Positions 1 to 11,390 are shown, counted from the first letter of the stretch. The stretch: DNA of 64,000 bases from Malania oleifera (GCF_029873635.1 NC_080419.1:77054597-77118596), one strand, 5' to 3'. Made by a program: numbers and translations. Notes: generated from the letters alone by a model not told the origin.

Positions 1-44
1 ATACTTGAGTATTTGTCATAATCAAAACAGGGATATGACCAACA
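1..44 (-). repeat. LTR 5' end (element M), Sirevirus type
   Basis: Read on the minus strand, this begins TGTTGGTCATATCCC and runs into TTTTGATTATGACAAATAC. That matches the layout of the other Sirevirus-type LTR starts here, a TGTTG terminus followed about 20 bases later by a TTTTGATnATGACAAAT block. The LTR continues off the left edge. It abuts the gag remnant of element A, so I infer it belongs to an element inserted into A. The target duplication cannot be tested because the other end is outside the window. Confidence 0.6.
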
Positions 45-766
45 AGGTCAATAGAATCCATCGACACTTTATAAACAGAATTATCAATAGACGATTCCAC
101 ACATGTTTCATTACAAGCATTGTCATAATTTCCATCATTTGAATTATTGCAAGCATCAATAGCAATATTGTCACAAGGGACACTGCATGAATCATTATTA
201 GAATTATCTACATATGATTTAACACATGATTCATTGCATAATATAACGCAAGATTCATCACATGATTTTTCATAAGAATTATAGCAATATTTTTCATAAA
301 ACCATCACATAAATCAATAAATGAATCATTATATGAACTAGGCTGAGATCCATATACCTCCTCCTTGACTAACTCATTTTGCTTACAATTTGCCACGTCT
401 TGATCATTTGAGTTTGGCATTTCTAGATTGCTGGTTTCTTTCTCCTGGGTTTCTCCGTACTTCCTATCAAGTTCTTCCCACATATCTCTTGCACAAGTAC
501 ATGCTGAGAATTCATGAAGAATGTTAGAATCTAAAGCATGATAAAGCATATCCATGGCATTTGAATTTGCATGCATTAAACAAGTATCATTTTCATTTAT
601 AGACACACAAATTCCTTTAACTATTAACTGCCAAACCTTCCCGTTCATTGATTTTATAAAAAACACTCATTTTTAGTTTCCAAACTGAAAAGCTTTTATT
701 GCAAAATATTGGACGACTAAGATAAGATTGTCCCTCCCCGAATGGGGTTAAAATGATATGTGGCAT
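45..766 (-). pseudogene. gag remnant of Ty1/copia element A
   Basis: Decayed capsid gene of a Sirevirus-like Ty1/copia element. The ATG at 766 precedes a Pro-Phe-Gly-Glu-Gly-Gln stretch and 'SRPIFCN..FSVWK', which corresponds to the N-terminal 'PPIF.G..Y.FWK' block of the gags of B and J here. Next comes a UBN2-type segment with 'YHALDSNILHEF' and 'CARDMWEELDRKYG'. The central capsid region expected after this is missing, so there is an internal deletion near 430. Beyond about 300 the reading frame shifts and a Cys/Asn/Glu-rich tail follows, with repeated C-[DN]-E-[ST]-C units, down to 45 where LTR M interrupts it. No zinc knuckle remains in the window. The gene lies directly downstream of the primer site and 5' LTR of A, as expected for gag. 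Confidence 0.75.
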
Positions 767-807
767 GTGATCTTTTTACAAATAAACTATTAAGTCTATG
801 TAAACTC

Positions 808-819
808 GCTCTGATACCA
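808..819 (-). other. Primer-binding site of element A
   Basis: The minus strand reads TGGTATCAGAGC, the complement of the 3' end of plant initiator tRNA-Met, two bases after the 5' LTR ends. It sets the element's orientation and the LTR boundary. Confidence 0.92.
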
Positions 820-821
820 AA

Positions 822-3111
822 TGTTGATTAAGGTGTAATCCTAATAGGGGGGTGAATTGAGTATTTTAAAAAATTCTTTGTACCTATTTACTACTTAATC
901 CCTATTTGTATTTTTAACAAATCAAGTGCTGGGATTTATGACTCAATTAAATTTATTTTATCAATGAGTTCCTTTTACCCAATTAATTTTGTGTAAAGTA
1001 ATTCAATATCCACATGCAATGCAAATAATATAATGTAATGCGGAAAGTAAAGAGTTAAGAGAAGAGAGAAGACAAATGCAATTTTTACGAGGTTCAACCA
1101 ACTCGACCTACGTCCTTGCCTTAAGCAACTCACTCAAGGATTTAACTAAAATATCTGCTCCTTAAATTGGGACGGAGTTTCCCTTACAATTTGCTGTATA
1201 CAAGAGATACAACTCTCTCCTATTCTGCTATTTACAAGAAGTATAGCTTCCTCCTACTCCGTTGCTTACAAGAGGTACAGCTTCCTCCTAATCCGCTGCT
1301 TACAAAAGGCATAGCTTCCTTCTCACACCCGATTCACAAACCGAACCATGAATACAATGAATCTGTAAAACACTCAAAATTTCTTCCAACAAAAGCTAGT
1401 GAGTACAATTCAAATTCCTAATACATTAACATATGATTAAACTTGAAGCTCAGAATATATGAAATAATACAATCGTTTGTGTATTATATGCTTCCACACA
1501 AAAAATCCTTTTTAATAAAAACTCCCAAGTAAAGATACATTTGAAACGCTTTGGAGTATTTTGGGGTTCGAGTTCACTTTGTAAAGATGCACAAATATAT
1601 CTAATGTGAATTTATCAAAAGCTCTATCTTGAATATTATATTAATCAAAATCAAAATGCTTTCTTTCAAATATTGAATCATAACACGATCTTTGTAATAT
1701 GCAAATATATATATGATATGTATACCAAAGATCAAATCCCTAATGTAATATATTTCAGAGAATATCCTTCAATAATATATCGTTATGAACACCTAGAATA
1801 TCCATTTTAATATTAAAAATATCAAGTTTTTGAACGAAAACTCACTTGAACCAAAAGTATTTAATCAACAACTAGAGCTTTTTTCAAGTGGTAAATTTCT
1901 CAAAAATAATTAACTATACGCACACTCAAGATCAACTTCTTAACAAATATTCCAAAGTAGATTTTGTAATGATAAGCTCTATGAAAAATATATATATACT
2001 CTTGAATCAAACTATTCAACCAATAGCTAAAACCTTTCTTAAGTAATGATCTGGTCAAAAGCAATCTTTATATGTATAGGCACACTTAAGATCAATTTTT
2101 CAAACAATATTCAATAACAAGTGATGAGATGAGAGACTCTTGAAAATTTTAACTTAAATGATCAAACCTTAATACTAGAATGAAAAATTAGATGAGTAAA
2201 TGAGTTCCCTTTGAGATTCTGAGTTGATTTGCCCAAGTTCGATGAGTAGAAGTTGAAGTGTAGGCAATCGTATAGCAATAAGAGCAAGTTTCTCAATATT
2301 CTCTCAATAATATGTATTCTTCTCTATACATTGATCATCTCTTTTGTCTTCACTCACACTCGGGTTTAGATGATGTATATATAGGTGCTTTACCCTTAGA
2401 ATTGATCTCAATCGTTGGATCAAAGAGATAGCTCGCGAGTCCTTTTAATAAAAATCTGATTTTCAAGTTTTCCTGCAAGTTTAGGCTACTAAAATTGAGT
2501 TCAGCCTCCTAAAGTGCCAGTTTAGGTGCCTAAAGTTGGCTTCAGGCTATCGAAGTGCCTCCGCCGAGTTCTGTTTTTCACCATTAAATCTTCTGGCTAC
2601 CAAACTTAATCTTCAAGCTCCTAGAGAAATTCTTCAGGCAACTGAAGTTGAGTTTAGGCTACCGAAGTGTCCTTTTTCTCAATTTTTCCCTTCTAACTTA
2701 AAATTCTGCTTTGCATTCTTTCTTGGCACTTTTATAAAAACATTTTCCAAGGTTTTAACAATATTTCTAAGTCTATGAATGTCCCCTAATTATGTTCATG
2801 AAATGCATAAGTCCTAAATACATTCTAATATATATGTTGAGCCTCCAATTTAATCATACGAAAATGTAAATACATGAGATCTAAGTACCCATTCCCAAGT
2901 TGTTCTTGAACTTTGCCACTTGCATCTTGATTCTCGTACTCTTTGAGTTCCATGAATCTTGCCAAGATATGTATGCTTTACTTGATGGCTTCCATGACTC
3001 GTTATCCTTGCGTGCATACTTAAAATAGATCTTGTTCACAAACTCAATGCACAAATCAAATACCAAATGATTTTTCATTATCAAAACCGGATTGGACTCG
3101 TAAATTCAACA
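822..3111 (-). repeat. 5' LTR of element A (about 2.3 kb)
   Basis: LTR on the minus strand with TG...CA ends: it starts TGTTGAATTTACGAG at 3111 and ends CTTAATCAACA at 822, two bases before the primer site. The U5 end carries the CAATTCACCCCCC motif (846-860) shared by most LTRs here. A TATA-like box lies at 2374-2384. Upstream of it on the minus strand, around 2470-2680, are degenerate repeats of an AGGCTACCGAAGTG-like unit. The start resembles LTR H. It is inserted in older LTR C. The candidate right-hand target duplication is TGACT (3112-3116), but the left copy is off the window. Confidence 0.85.
2374..2384 (-). promoter_or_regulatory. TATA-like box in LTR A
   Basis: The minus strand reads CTATATATACA in the middle of the LTR, downstream of the short U3 repeats, where the retrotransposon promoter is expected. 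Assigned by position and sequence only. Confidence 0.5.
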
Positions 3112-3618
3112 TGACTTATCCCCAGTCCACCTCCTACCATTTGACTAATACCACCAAAGGATTCCCCTATTGCACTCATTTCCGAGTGGAGAAAACCATT
3201 ACAAGTGATACCTCACACTTAGCCACTCTTTCACTAGGCTAGAGCAACGCCTCTCCAAGTGATACCCCACACTCAGTCAACAATCCAACAACCTGCAATC
3301 GTCCAAGAACTACAAGAAACAAGAAATAATTTCTGCGTACAAGAATACTCTCACAAAGAGCAGATTAGTACAATATCAAACACTAGATACTTCAGTATTC
3401 AAATATCAAATTGAAATAAGATTGAAGCTTAAGTAAGAATTCACCAAGTTCCTTCTCCAGATGAAAAATTAGCAACGGGAACTCAAAGAATGGTGATCAA
3501 CAATATAGAGATTCAACAATTCAGTTGAGCAGAGATTTAAGCAAGAAAGAGCTTTGATAGCAAGATGGCTTTCAGTAGATTTTTCAATTCTTGGTATGAT
3601 TTGATTTGCAAAATCATG

Positions 3619-3628
3619 TATTTATAGG
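3619..3628 (-). promoter_or_regulatory. TATA-like box in LTR C
   Basis: The minus strand reads CCTATAAATA, just downstream of the GACTGAAC-type repeats at 3745-4015. Confidence 0.5.
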
Positions 3629-4131
3629 CTTTGAAAAGTGTTTTTCGTGTAACCCAAGAATACATAAGAGTATTTTCCATACTTTTAGAAAATTTGGGTC
3701 ACAAGAAACCATTATTTGGATTTTAAAAAATTTTAAAAATTTAGCCGTTAACGGTGTTTAGACGACTAAAGTACCAGGTTCAATCTTCTGATGTTCCTCT
3801 ACACACTAAAAAAATTTGAACTAGACACGGGGTCAGATGACTGAACTGGGGGTTTAATCTTCTGAAGTCCCGGATCAGACAACTGAACTAAGGGTTCCAT
3901 CTTCTAAGGACGTGCTGACTCTTTCCTTCAAAAAAATCTTCTGTAGACTGAACTAATTCTTCAGTCTTTGGAGGTACATCATCAATTTTTTGAGGGTGCA
4001 CCTCAGTCGTCTAGGTAAACCAAATTCAGATTTTTCATTTTATTTTTTCAAAAATATTTTTTGCTCTCTTGCTTTGATTTCTTATAAAACATTATCCGGG
4101 GTTTTGAAATAAGGACCTTAAGTTCATAATT

Positions 4132-4136
4132 AACCC
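4132..4136. repeat. Target-site duplication of element B, left copy
   Basis: AACCC immediately left of the LTR terminus at 4137. It is identical to the five bases right of the other LTR at 14561-14565, proving that 4137-14560 arrived as one insertion. Confidence 0.93.
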
Positions 4137-5880
4137 TAAAAATAGGATATTGTTCCCTAGAGGGGGGGGTGAATTGGGTTTAAATAAATACATGTTCTTC
4201 TTGAAACTTTTGTATTCCAACAATAAACACAACCCAAATACAATCACAAAGTACTTGTAAAATAATCAACCAAAATCAATACAAAATAACTAAGCACTTG
4301 ATGACAATAGCCCTTTAATAATATGCAATGCTTGTTGAATTTGGATAAGCCCGATGTTGAAATTCACAATCATACATCTTCCCAAGTGTCAGAATTTAAA
4401 TAAATCTCTAGTTCAATAAGTTTACAATGATCAACCAATGTAGTCCTTTTTGGTTTCCATAATCAATGCTGATTGAACCAAAACAAATTATCTTCTAGAC
4501 TATTTAATAACCAAATAGTCAGAATTCAAAAATTTTAAAGCATCCACGTAGTTTGTAAAGTATGCTTCAAAAATCAAGAGTAGGGAAGAGAGAGAGAAAC
4601 ACAGAGTTTTACGAGGTTTCGCTTATACCCAGCCTACGTCATCGCTTTTGGCAAACCACAAAATGACTCACTAGGTCAGTTCCTTTGTCGGGCCGAACAA
4701 CACTGTTTACAACACTCCTTCGATTAGGCTAGAGCCCGCCTCTCCAACAATATCCCCTTACTTGGCACGACAAACCAATAACCATGAATCACCTAGAAAC
4801 AAGAAACAAGTAGAGAGAAATTTTTGTACAAGATACACTCTCAAAACTGAGCTTGTTAGTACTATATTCAGCACAAATATACTTCAATATAAAGAGATTG
4901 AAGCTCAATTGACCGAATTTATTTTCTGTTGTGTTGAAAGATTCAGACTTTGATGACTCAAATTCGGAGTTGGGATCAGCAGCAATTCAGTAGTGAAAGC
5001 AAGATGAGCACAAGAGAGATTTAGAGCTTTGAGAGTTTTTTATTACTAGAAAATTTCTTAGTGTTTAAAATCATTATAGTTTGGGCTATTTATAGATGAT
5101 TAAAAGATAATTCCATGCCCCCTAATTTTTCTTTGAGTAAACATAAAGTTTTCAAAAGGAGTAGAGCCCAAGAAATCCACTTAAAAAATTTTTCCGTTGA
5201 GTTTTTTAAAAACCTATTCGAGTGGCAGTCGCTTGCCACGATCTGGAAGTCACCTACCATAGTGAAACTTCAACACACAGAAGGTTGGCAGTCACTTACG
5301 AAGACACAGATAAGTGCCTGGTTTGATCGCCCAGGCACCTGACAGGTCTTAGGTAGTCGCTTGGGACACTACTGCCTCCCAATTTTAAATCTTTTAATTT
5401 TGGCAGTCTACTACCTGTATTTGGTAGTTGCTCGGCTCTCAGAAAGTGGCTTTTTTACTTTGACAACTTCCTTCCTTACTTGAGACCTTTATCATTTTGA
5501 TTTTAAACATATTTTAATGTCTTTCAAAAATTTGTTTCTTAGTTTCTTTTTATTTGTAAAGGCTTCAATTCAATTTATATTGAGGTTTACATGAAGTACT
5601 TACATAGTGACATCCTTAAAACTCTAAACTTTTGATCTTCATGTAAATCTTTGCTTTGAAATCTTTCCTTGATCATATGTCATGTTTGAGCTTTCAATCA
5701 TATTTCATTCTTCAAGATTTTATAAAATATGTCCCTCATGAGCTTTATTAGCCCTTGAGTTTGGCTTTGAAATACTTGAGCTTTACCTGCTTCTTGAAAC
5801 AGTTCAACTTGAAAACCATATCAAACTTATCTTTATTTGTTATCATCCAAATAAGAATTGTAAGCCTTGTTAGGCCAACA
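4137..5880 (-). repeat. 3' LTR of element B
   Basis: Reads TGTTGGCCTAACAAGGC from 5880 on the minus strand and ends CCTATTTTTA at 4137, where the canonical terminal TG on the plus strand has become TA (compare TGAAAATAG at 12784). It carries the GAATTGGG C-tract motif at 4161-4178. It also has a set of GGCAGTCGC/GCCTGCCA-like short inverted repeats around 5221-5345 and a TATA box. Length 1744 bases against 1777 in its partner. Confidence 0.92.
5087..5095 (-). promoter_or_regulatory. TATA box in 3' LTR of B
   Basis: TATAAATAG on the minus strand, conserved at the equivalent place in the partner LTR (13765-13773). Confidence 0.55.
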
Positions 5881-5894
5881 ATCTCCCCCTTTTT
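5881..5894 (-). other. Polypurine tract of element B
   Basis: The minus strand reads AAAAAGGGGGAGAT directly before the 3' LTR, the plus-strand primer for reverse transcription. Further tracts of the same type lie upstream at about 5964-5975 and 6156-6168, a known Sirevirus trait. Confidence 0.9.
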
Positions 5895-6319
5895 AATGAT
5901 GACAAATCTAGAGCAAAAATGGGAAAATACTCCTTAAAGTACTTCCCTTTTACAATAGTCATAGCTCCCCCTTTCAATAAGCATGAATGAAAAATGTAGT
6001 AGAGTTTTCAAGCATCGAGTAAATTTCTCAAGCATTCTCATACTTAAGCATTAAGTAAAGAATAAAGTAAAGTTTTCAAGCATTCTCATACTTAAGTCAT
6101 AAAGTACCAAGCATTCTGGTAATCAAACATATTTTTCCTTTTTCTAGCTGAAGTACTCTCCCCCTTTGGACATCAATCAAAAAGGGAAAGAGGGTGATCC
6201 ATAATAAAGCATATTTAAGTTTGAACTACAAAGTACTTAAGGCCATCTAGAATATGATACAATCAAAAAGGCTGGCTGGTGAAATACATGGAAATATTAA
6301 GTACACATAAGATAAAGTA
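5895..6319 (-). other. Noncoding 3' region of B with extra purine tracts
   Basis: Sequence between the envelope-like ORF and the main purine tract. It contains two further GGGGGAG-type tracts and short repeated AAGTACTT and CAAGCATTCT-like blocks (for example at 6025-6120). No ORF of note. Confidence 0.6.
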
Positions 6320-7724
6320 TCAAAACACCACAAGGATCAAGGACTCATCCTTAGATGCACTCCCATCATCTTCATCTTTTTTTTCCTCATAATTTTTAGT
6401 AGATTTATTGTCACTAGATGGAATTGAGCTAATATTCATCGATGTTGTACTTTTAGAAGAGTTAACCAAATGTTTCTCAATTTTATCAACACGCTCAGGA
6501 AGGGTGGAGCAGTGAGTTTCCACCATGGTAACCTTCTCCTGAAGTGTACCAAGACTAGATTGCATCCCATCACTGAAGTTTAGATAGTTAGCGTAAAATG
6601 ACAAAAACTAGGAAGGGGTATCTAAGTCTGGCTGAACTGAATTAGCGGCATAGAAGGCTGAGGAGGATACTCAGATGTGAGGTGTCGACATCCTTTGTGA
6701 AACCAACTTTGAGTGGTTTTCTTGTAACCCATTTGCTTAAGAATTGTATCAAAAAATATGTCGTAGTGGGTTTTTCAAATGAATTTGAAAGATGGTGTGA
6801 GGATGTTATAATTTGCAAACACCATATTCAATATCCCAGCATATGGTAGAATAATTCAAGGAGCGTCAACTTTCATATTAATCCATTTGATAATAAGACT
6901 AAGAAGATCCAAATTTTTCCCTTTCAAAATACACCACATGATGAAACAATCTAGAAAGGAAACATGATCATATGAACTGGATCGAGGTAGGATATTATAA
7001 GCAATGAGTTTATGCAAAATTATGGCTTGAAGGTTAAGCTAATTATAGGTAGGTGGATTCAAAATAAGTGGGTTCATGATTCATCACAAGAGGTAAGAAT
7101 TCCTCTAGGGTAAACCCTTGTGCCATTATCCATTATTTTTCAACAATTTGAACTTCAAAATATCCCAGTTTAACACAAAAGATTTTTCCTAAAGATAGAG
7201 GAGTGAGGTGAATACTCTACCCTTGGAGGTCCATTTTGATCCCATCTTTTCGTTTTTCCATGTTAACATAAAAAATCCTTACAAAGTTTTGACAATGTCC
7301 TTTGGCCTGATAGGTGATAAATCTTTCCCAATAAATTTCTTTAAAAAGCTTTAAAATTTTAGGAAAGTCAGAATTGAAAAATTCAAAATCAATCACTTTG
7401 CCTAGAATTGGTTCCGATGAAGCGATTTGATTTTGATAAAGATGTTTGGCTTGAGGAGTAACTAACCATTTTTCGACTTCATCGTTGTTGATGCGTAAGG
7501 AGGAGGAAACACCCTTGTTTGCAATGGTCTTCATTCGTGGCATGTTTGCTTGAGATTTCAATCTGAGAAACCTTAGAAATTGGCGAGGATGATTTAGGTT
7601 TTGAGTATGGATTCTGATTTTAGATGGATTTGGAGGAGAAATAAGCTTGAATAAGAGTAGGATTGAAAAGATTTTGAGTGAGAGGAGAAGTGGCAGGTGC
7701 TCGAGGGCTGTTAAAATGAGACAT
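6320..7724 (-). pseudogene. Envelope-like third ORF of Sirevirus B
   Basis: Gene downstream of pol in the position of the Sirevirus envelope-like ORF. The likely ATG is at 7724 ('MSHFNSPRAP'). After a stop and frameshift the segment at 7217-7561 contains 'YWERFITYQAKGH' and 'FVRIFYVNM', resembling the FY-N motif of the domain annotated as putative plant transposon protein (PF20167). The following stretch holds 'ILPYAGILNMVF'. The last part (6320-6604) is rich in heptad-like Leu/Val ('LGTLQEKVTMVETHCSTL..RVDKIE') and ends in an acidic Lys/Glu/Asp tail, consistent with a C-terminal coiled coil. No convincing signal peptide or membrane span is visible. At least three disruptions separate the pieces. 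The label 'envelope-like' is positional; no entry or fusion function is shown. Confidence 0.68.
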
Positions 7725-7898
7725 AATGGGGTTTTAAACCCTTACCCGCTACGAGGTAGTTCCCTACCACGAAGAGGCAGGCGCCTGGTAACCCAAAAGG
7801 CACCAAGTCAGTAGCATGGCAGTCGCCTATCGAGCACAATTAAAAAAAAAAAGAAAACTTCTTCAAACAACATATCAAACATACATCATTCCTAATTC

Positions 7899-8500
7899 TC
7901 ATCTAATGAATATAAATTGATCCTCAGAGAGTAGTTTTGTGAATATGTCCGCTAATTGATCATTTGTATTAACGAATTCTAGGATTATTTCCTCATTTTG
8001 TACATGATCTCTCAAGAGGTGATGCCTTATGTCAATGTGTTTTGTTCTTGAGTGAAATACTGAATTTTTTGAAATATTTATGGCACTTGTGTTGTCGCAC
8101 TTTATTGGAATTGTTTGATATTGTATTTTGAAATATCTTAATTGTTGTTTCACATATAATGTTTGAGCACAACAACTCCCAGCTGCTATGTATTCTGCTT
8201 CAGCTGTGGATAAAGCCACGAAAGTTTGTTTCTTTGAAAACCAAGAGATTAGTGAGTGTCCTAGAAAATGACAAGTCCTACTAGTGCTTTTTCTATCTAT
8301 TTTACACCCAGCATAATCTGCATATGAATAGTTTATCATTTCAAAATCAGTTCCCTTTGGATATCACAAGCCTAGATCAAGTGTTCCTAGCAAGTACCTA
8401 AGTATTCGTTTAACTACTATTTGATGTGATTCCTTAGGTTCTGATTGAAAACTAGCCTACATGCATACACTAAACATAATGTCGGGTCTACTTGCTGTCA
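7899..8500 (-). pseudogene. Element B pol: RNase H
   Basis: C-terminal domain of the Ty1/copia pol polyprotein, which degrades RNA in the RNA:DNA hybrid. From 8500 the minus strand encodes 'YRGMIGSLLYLTASRPDI', a connection block with a stop in place of Trp, then 'YADYAGCKIDRKSTSRT', 'STAEAEYIAAGSCCAQ' and 'IKCDNTSAINISKN'. The catalytic Asp-Glu-Asp positions look kept. The C-terminus 'HLLRDHVQNEEI..ADIFTKLL' is typical, and the ORF stops at 7899 after 'SEDQF'. Several stops lie between this and the RT part. Confidence 0.9.
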
Positions 8501-9390
8501 GATATAATAGGCTTCCTATCATTCCTCGGTAATGTTTTGTGTCTACTTGTTTTTCTTTTTCATCTTTGTTAAGACTTGTTGAGGTGCTCATGGGGTTCCT
8601 ATGGGTTTGCTTTCTTCCATATCAAACTTTGGTTATCATATCCTTAAATTATTTAGTTTGATTTATGAATGTTCCATTCTTAGCTTGTTTAATTTGTAAC
8701 CCTAGGAAGTAATTCAACTCTCCCATCATACTCATTTCAAATTCTTTTTGCATACATGCAACAAATTCTTTACATAATTTATCAAGTGTTGAGCGAAATA
8801 TGATATCATCAACATAGATATGTACTATTAGCATATTTTTATTTTTAGTTTTTATGAACAGAGTGCTATCTACCTTTCCTCTTGAAAAATCATTTTTGAG
8901 TAAATATTTGCTTAATCTTTCGTACCAAGCTCTAGGAGCTTGTTTCAAACCTAAAATGCTTTTGTTAACTTGTATACATGATTAGGATTTTTCATGTCTT
9001 CAAAACTTGGAGGTTGTTTAACATAAATTTCTTCATTTATATATCCATTTAAGAATGCACTTTTTACATCCATTTGATATAGTTTAAAATCCTTATGGAC
9101 TGTATAAACTAGAAACATCCTTATTGCTTCAGTTCTTGCTACGGGCGCTAAGATGTCTTTATAGTCAATACCTTCTTCTTGATTATAACCTTGTGCTACT
9201 AGCATAGCTTTGTTTCTAATAACCACCCCATTTTCATCCTTCTTATTTCTAAAGACCCATTTTTCCTATGATTGAATGTTTTTTGGGTTTAGGTACTAGT
9301 TGCCATACTTGACTTCTTTCAAACTAATTTAGTTCTTCTTGCATAGCCATAATCCAAGATTCGTCATTTAAGGCTTCTTCAATGTTCTTG
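8501..9390 (-). pseudogene. Element B pol: reverse transcriptase
   Basis: RVT_2-type reverse transcriptase. N-terminal 'DESWIMAMQEELN' and 'QVWQLVPKP' lie near 9290-9380. 'VAQGYNQEEGIDYKDILAPVARTEAIR' (split here across the family motif) and 'QMDVKSAFLNGYINEEIYV' follow at 8951-9226. The palm motif 'IYVDDIIF' is intact at 8649-8948, followed by 'MSMMGELNYFLGLQI'. The two main ORFs are separated by a stop and frameshift near 8949. The YVDD motif is preserved although the reading frame is not, so decay followed insertion. Confidence 0.9.
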
Positions 9391-9664
9391 GGTTCATCTT
9401 GAGATAAAAATGCATAGTGGTTGCATATATTTTCCAATGATGCTCTAGTGGTTACTCCTTTTCATGGTTCTCCAAGAATTTGACCTTTGGGATGACTTTT
9501 AACATATTTCCACTGTTTTGGTAGTTCTTGGTTTTTTGTGAGGTTTTCATTTGAAGTTTCAGCATTGATTTCTTATTTCATTTCAAGATTTTATTCTTTT
9601 TTTGAGATATCTTCTCTTTCATTAGTCTTACTTTCTTTTGCAGAGTGATTTGATTCATCAAAAG
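9391..9664 (-). other. Element B: integrase-RT linker, degraded
   Basis: Region between the integrase C-terminus and RT, where Ty1/copia pol is poorly conserved. Translated fragments are Ser/Glu-rich and broken by stops; no domain is recognisable. Confidence 0.5.
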
Positions 9665-10438
9665 TTAATGCATGGATTCAACGATAATATGTGTTCTTTT
9701 ATTATAAACTCTATAGCCTTTACTATTTGTAGAATATCCTAAGAAAATGCTTTCATTTGATTTTGCATCAAATTTACCTAAATCATCTTTATTATTGAGA
9801 ACAAAGCATTTACATCCAAATACATGGAAGTAAGCTATGTTGGGTCTTCTATCTTTCCATAGTTCATAAAGTGTTTTATCTAGATTTGATCTAATAGACA
9901 CCTTATTTGTAACATAACAAGCTGTATTTACAACTTCAGCCCAAAAGTGCGTAGGTAATTTATTTTCATTTAACATGGTTCTTGCCATTTCTTGAAGAGT
10001 TCTATTTTTCCTCTCAACAACTCCATTTTGTTGTGGAGTCCTAGGTGCGGAGAAGTTATGGTTTATACCATGATCATCACAAAATTTTTCAACATCTTTT
10101 TTTTTTGAACTCTCTACCTTGATCACTTCTAAAGTTAGTTATGTTATAGCCACTTTCATTTTGTAGTTTCTTACATAGAGTTATTAACATGTTACAAGCT
10201 TTATCTTTATTTGCTAGGAACAATACCCAAGTATATCTTGAATAATCATCTACAATCACATAGGCATATTGTTTGCCTCCTAGGCTTTGTGTTCTACTAG
10301 GACCAAATAAGTCAAGGTGCAAGAGTTCTAAGAGTCTACTAGTTGATATGTACTTCTTCCTTTTGAAACATGTCTTGACTTGTTTTCCTTTTTGACATGC
10401 ATTTCAAATCTTATCTTTTATAAATATTGTGATTGGTA
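9665..10438 (-). pseudogene. Element B pol: integrase
   Basis: rve-type integrase that inserts the cDNA. 'MHLDLFGPSRTQSLGGKQY' and 'VIVDDYSRYTWV' start the catalytic core (10089-10322). 'NFRSDQGREF' holds the second Asp, and 'PQQNGVVERKNRTLQEMART' the Glu, so the DDE triad is present. The two halves overlap in different frames near 10089-10126, next to a run of T (A on the coding strand), the likely site of the frameshift. The downstream part with 'HVFGCKCFVLN' and 'SIFLGYSTNSKGYRVYN' is the usual copia integrase tail. The N-terminal zinc-binding part (10323-10438) is degraded. Confidence 0.9.
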
Positions 10439-10822
10439 TTATCCTTTTACTAAATTTTTCTTGGATAGTTTAGATAATAGGTCCATGCTTGCATGTCCTA
10501 GTTTCCTATGCCAAAGCCAACTAGTTTCATTCATGGCAGCCAAACATGTCACATTTTGATTAACTAGGTTATCAAGATTTATACAATATACATTATTTAC
10601 CATATGAGTCGTGAATAAGGCTTCATCATTCTTAGGATTTTGAATAATGCATTTGCTTTTCTTAAAACTTATTTCAAAACCTTTGTCACTTAATTGACTA
10701 ATACTCAAAAGATTATGTTTTAAACGTTCTACCAACAACACATCATTAATTGTAAAAGAGGGTTCCTTACTTATTTTACCAATGCCAGCAATTTTACCTT
10801 TGGCATTATCACCGAAGGTCAC
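10439..10822 (-). pseudogene. Element B pol: GAG-pre-integrase region
   Basis: Conserved region between protease and integrase: 'VTFGDNAKGKIAGIG', 'VLLVERLKHNLLSISQL', and 'LWHRKLGHASMDLLSKLSK', where the His-x-x-x-His block of the GAG-pre-integrase domain is visible. It is read continuously over 127 codons. Confidence 0.88.
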
Positions 10823-11390
10823 GTATCTCCAATCTTTTTTGTTTTAGTGTGGTGAACTTGGTCCTATCTTCGGTCATGTGTCTTGAACACTCACTGTCCA
10901 AGTACAACTTTTTCCTTGATGGTGTTGTACTAAAGCACACCTACAATGAAGGATTCATGGTGTTAGTTTTTGGAACCCAAAGTTTCTTTACATTATTTAG
11001 ATTATTTCTAGTTCCATTGTTTACTTTCCATTCATTTTGAACTTAACATATTTCTTTTTGAGTGGGCAGTTAAACATCACATGTCCTTTATTCTAGCACA
11101 TATAGAAAGTAGTATGTTCATGTATATTGGTTGAGGAAGTACTAGCATAGTACTTTGCTTCTTTAACAAAATACCCCATGAATAACTTCTTACTTCTTTT
11201 ATTTATTTTTCCATTATATCTGATTCATTCTTTATTTCCATGCACTCTTTGTTGGTCAATCATCTTTTCAAAATTTTCTTTACCTTTGGTAAAGTTATAA
11301 ATGATTCTCTTCATCCTCTATTGACTTCTTAAGTTCATTTATTTCTATATCCTTTTTATTTTGACGATCTACTTGTATTTTGACTATTTC
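10823..11390 (-). pseudogene. Element B gag-pol junction and protease remnant
   Basis: From high to low coordinates the minus strand encodes a decayed second zinc knuckle ('NKGHVMFNCPLKKK' near 11060-11110), the block 'KLWVPKTNT' near 10960, and the retropepsin active site as 'YLDSECSRHMTED' (about 10865-10915). The family has D-S/T-G, so here Gly appears as Glu. Frames shift several times. The order knuckle, WVPK block, protease is the same as at the gag end of element J. Confidence 0.75.

Larger units (their letters stand above)
3112..4136 (-). repeat. LTR C, first part (interrupted by A and B)
   Basis: Minus-strand LTR sequence of Sirevirus type. On its reverse complement the order of landmarks matches LTR J: U3 repeats with GACTGAAC cores, a TATAAATAC box, then blocks with 'agaggcg..gctctagcct' and 'gagaacttgg'. 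It is cut on the left by insertion of element A (3111/3112) and on the right by element B, whose target duplication AACCC lies at 4132-4136. It resumes at 14566 and ends at 14922. No internal domain of this element is in the window, so solo LTR or complete element cannot be decided. Confidence 0.75.

Noticed and set aside
808-819. tRNA-Met-like sequence as a tRNA gene
   Set aside because: Only the 12-base 3' complement is present; it is a retrotransposon primer site.
2536-2778. Plus ORF of 80 codons in LTR A
   Set aside because: Opposite the LTR U3 repeats; reads as low-complexity Phe/Leu and has no family.
10849-11040. Plus-strand ORF of 63 codons
   Set aside because: Antisense of the protease and WVPK block of element B.
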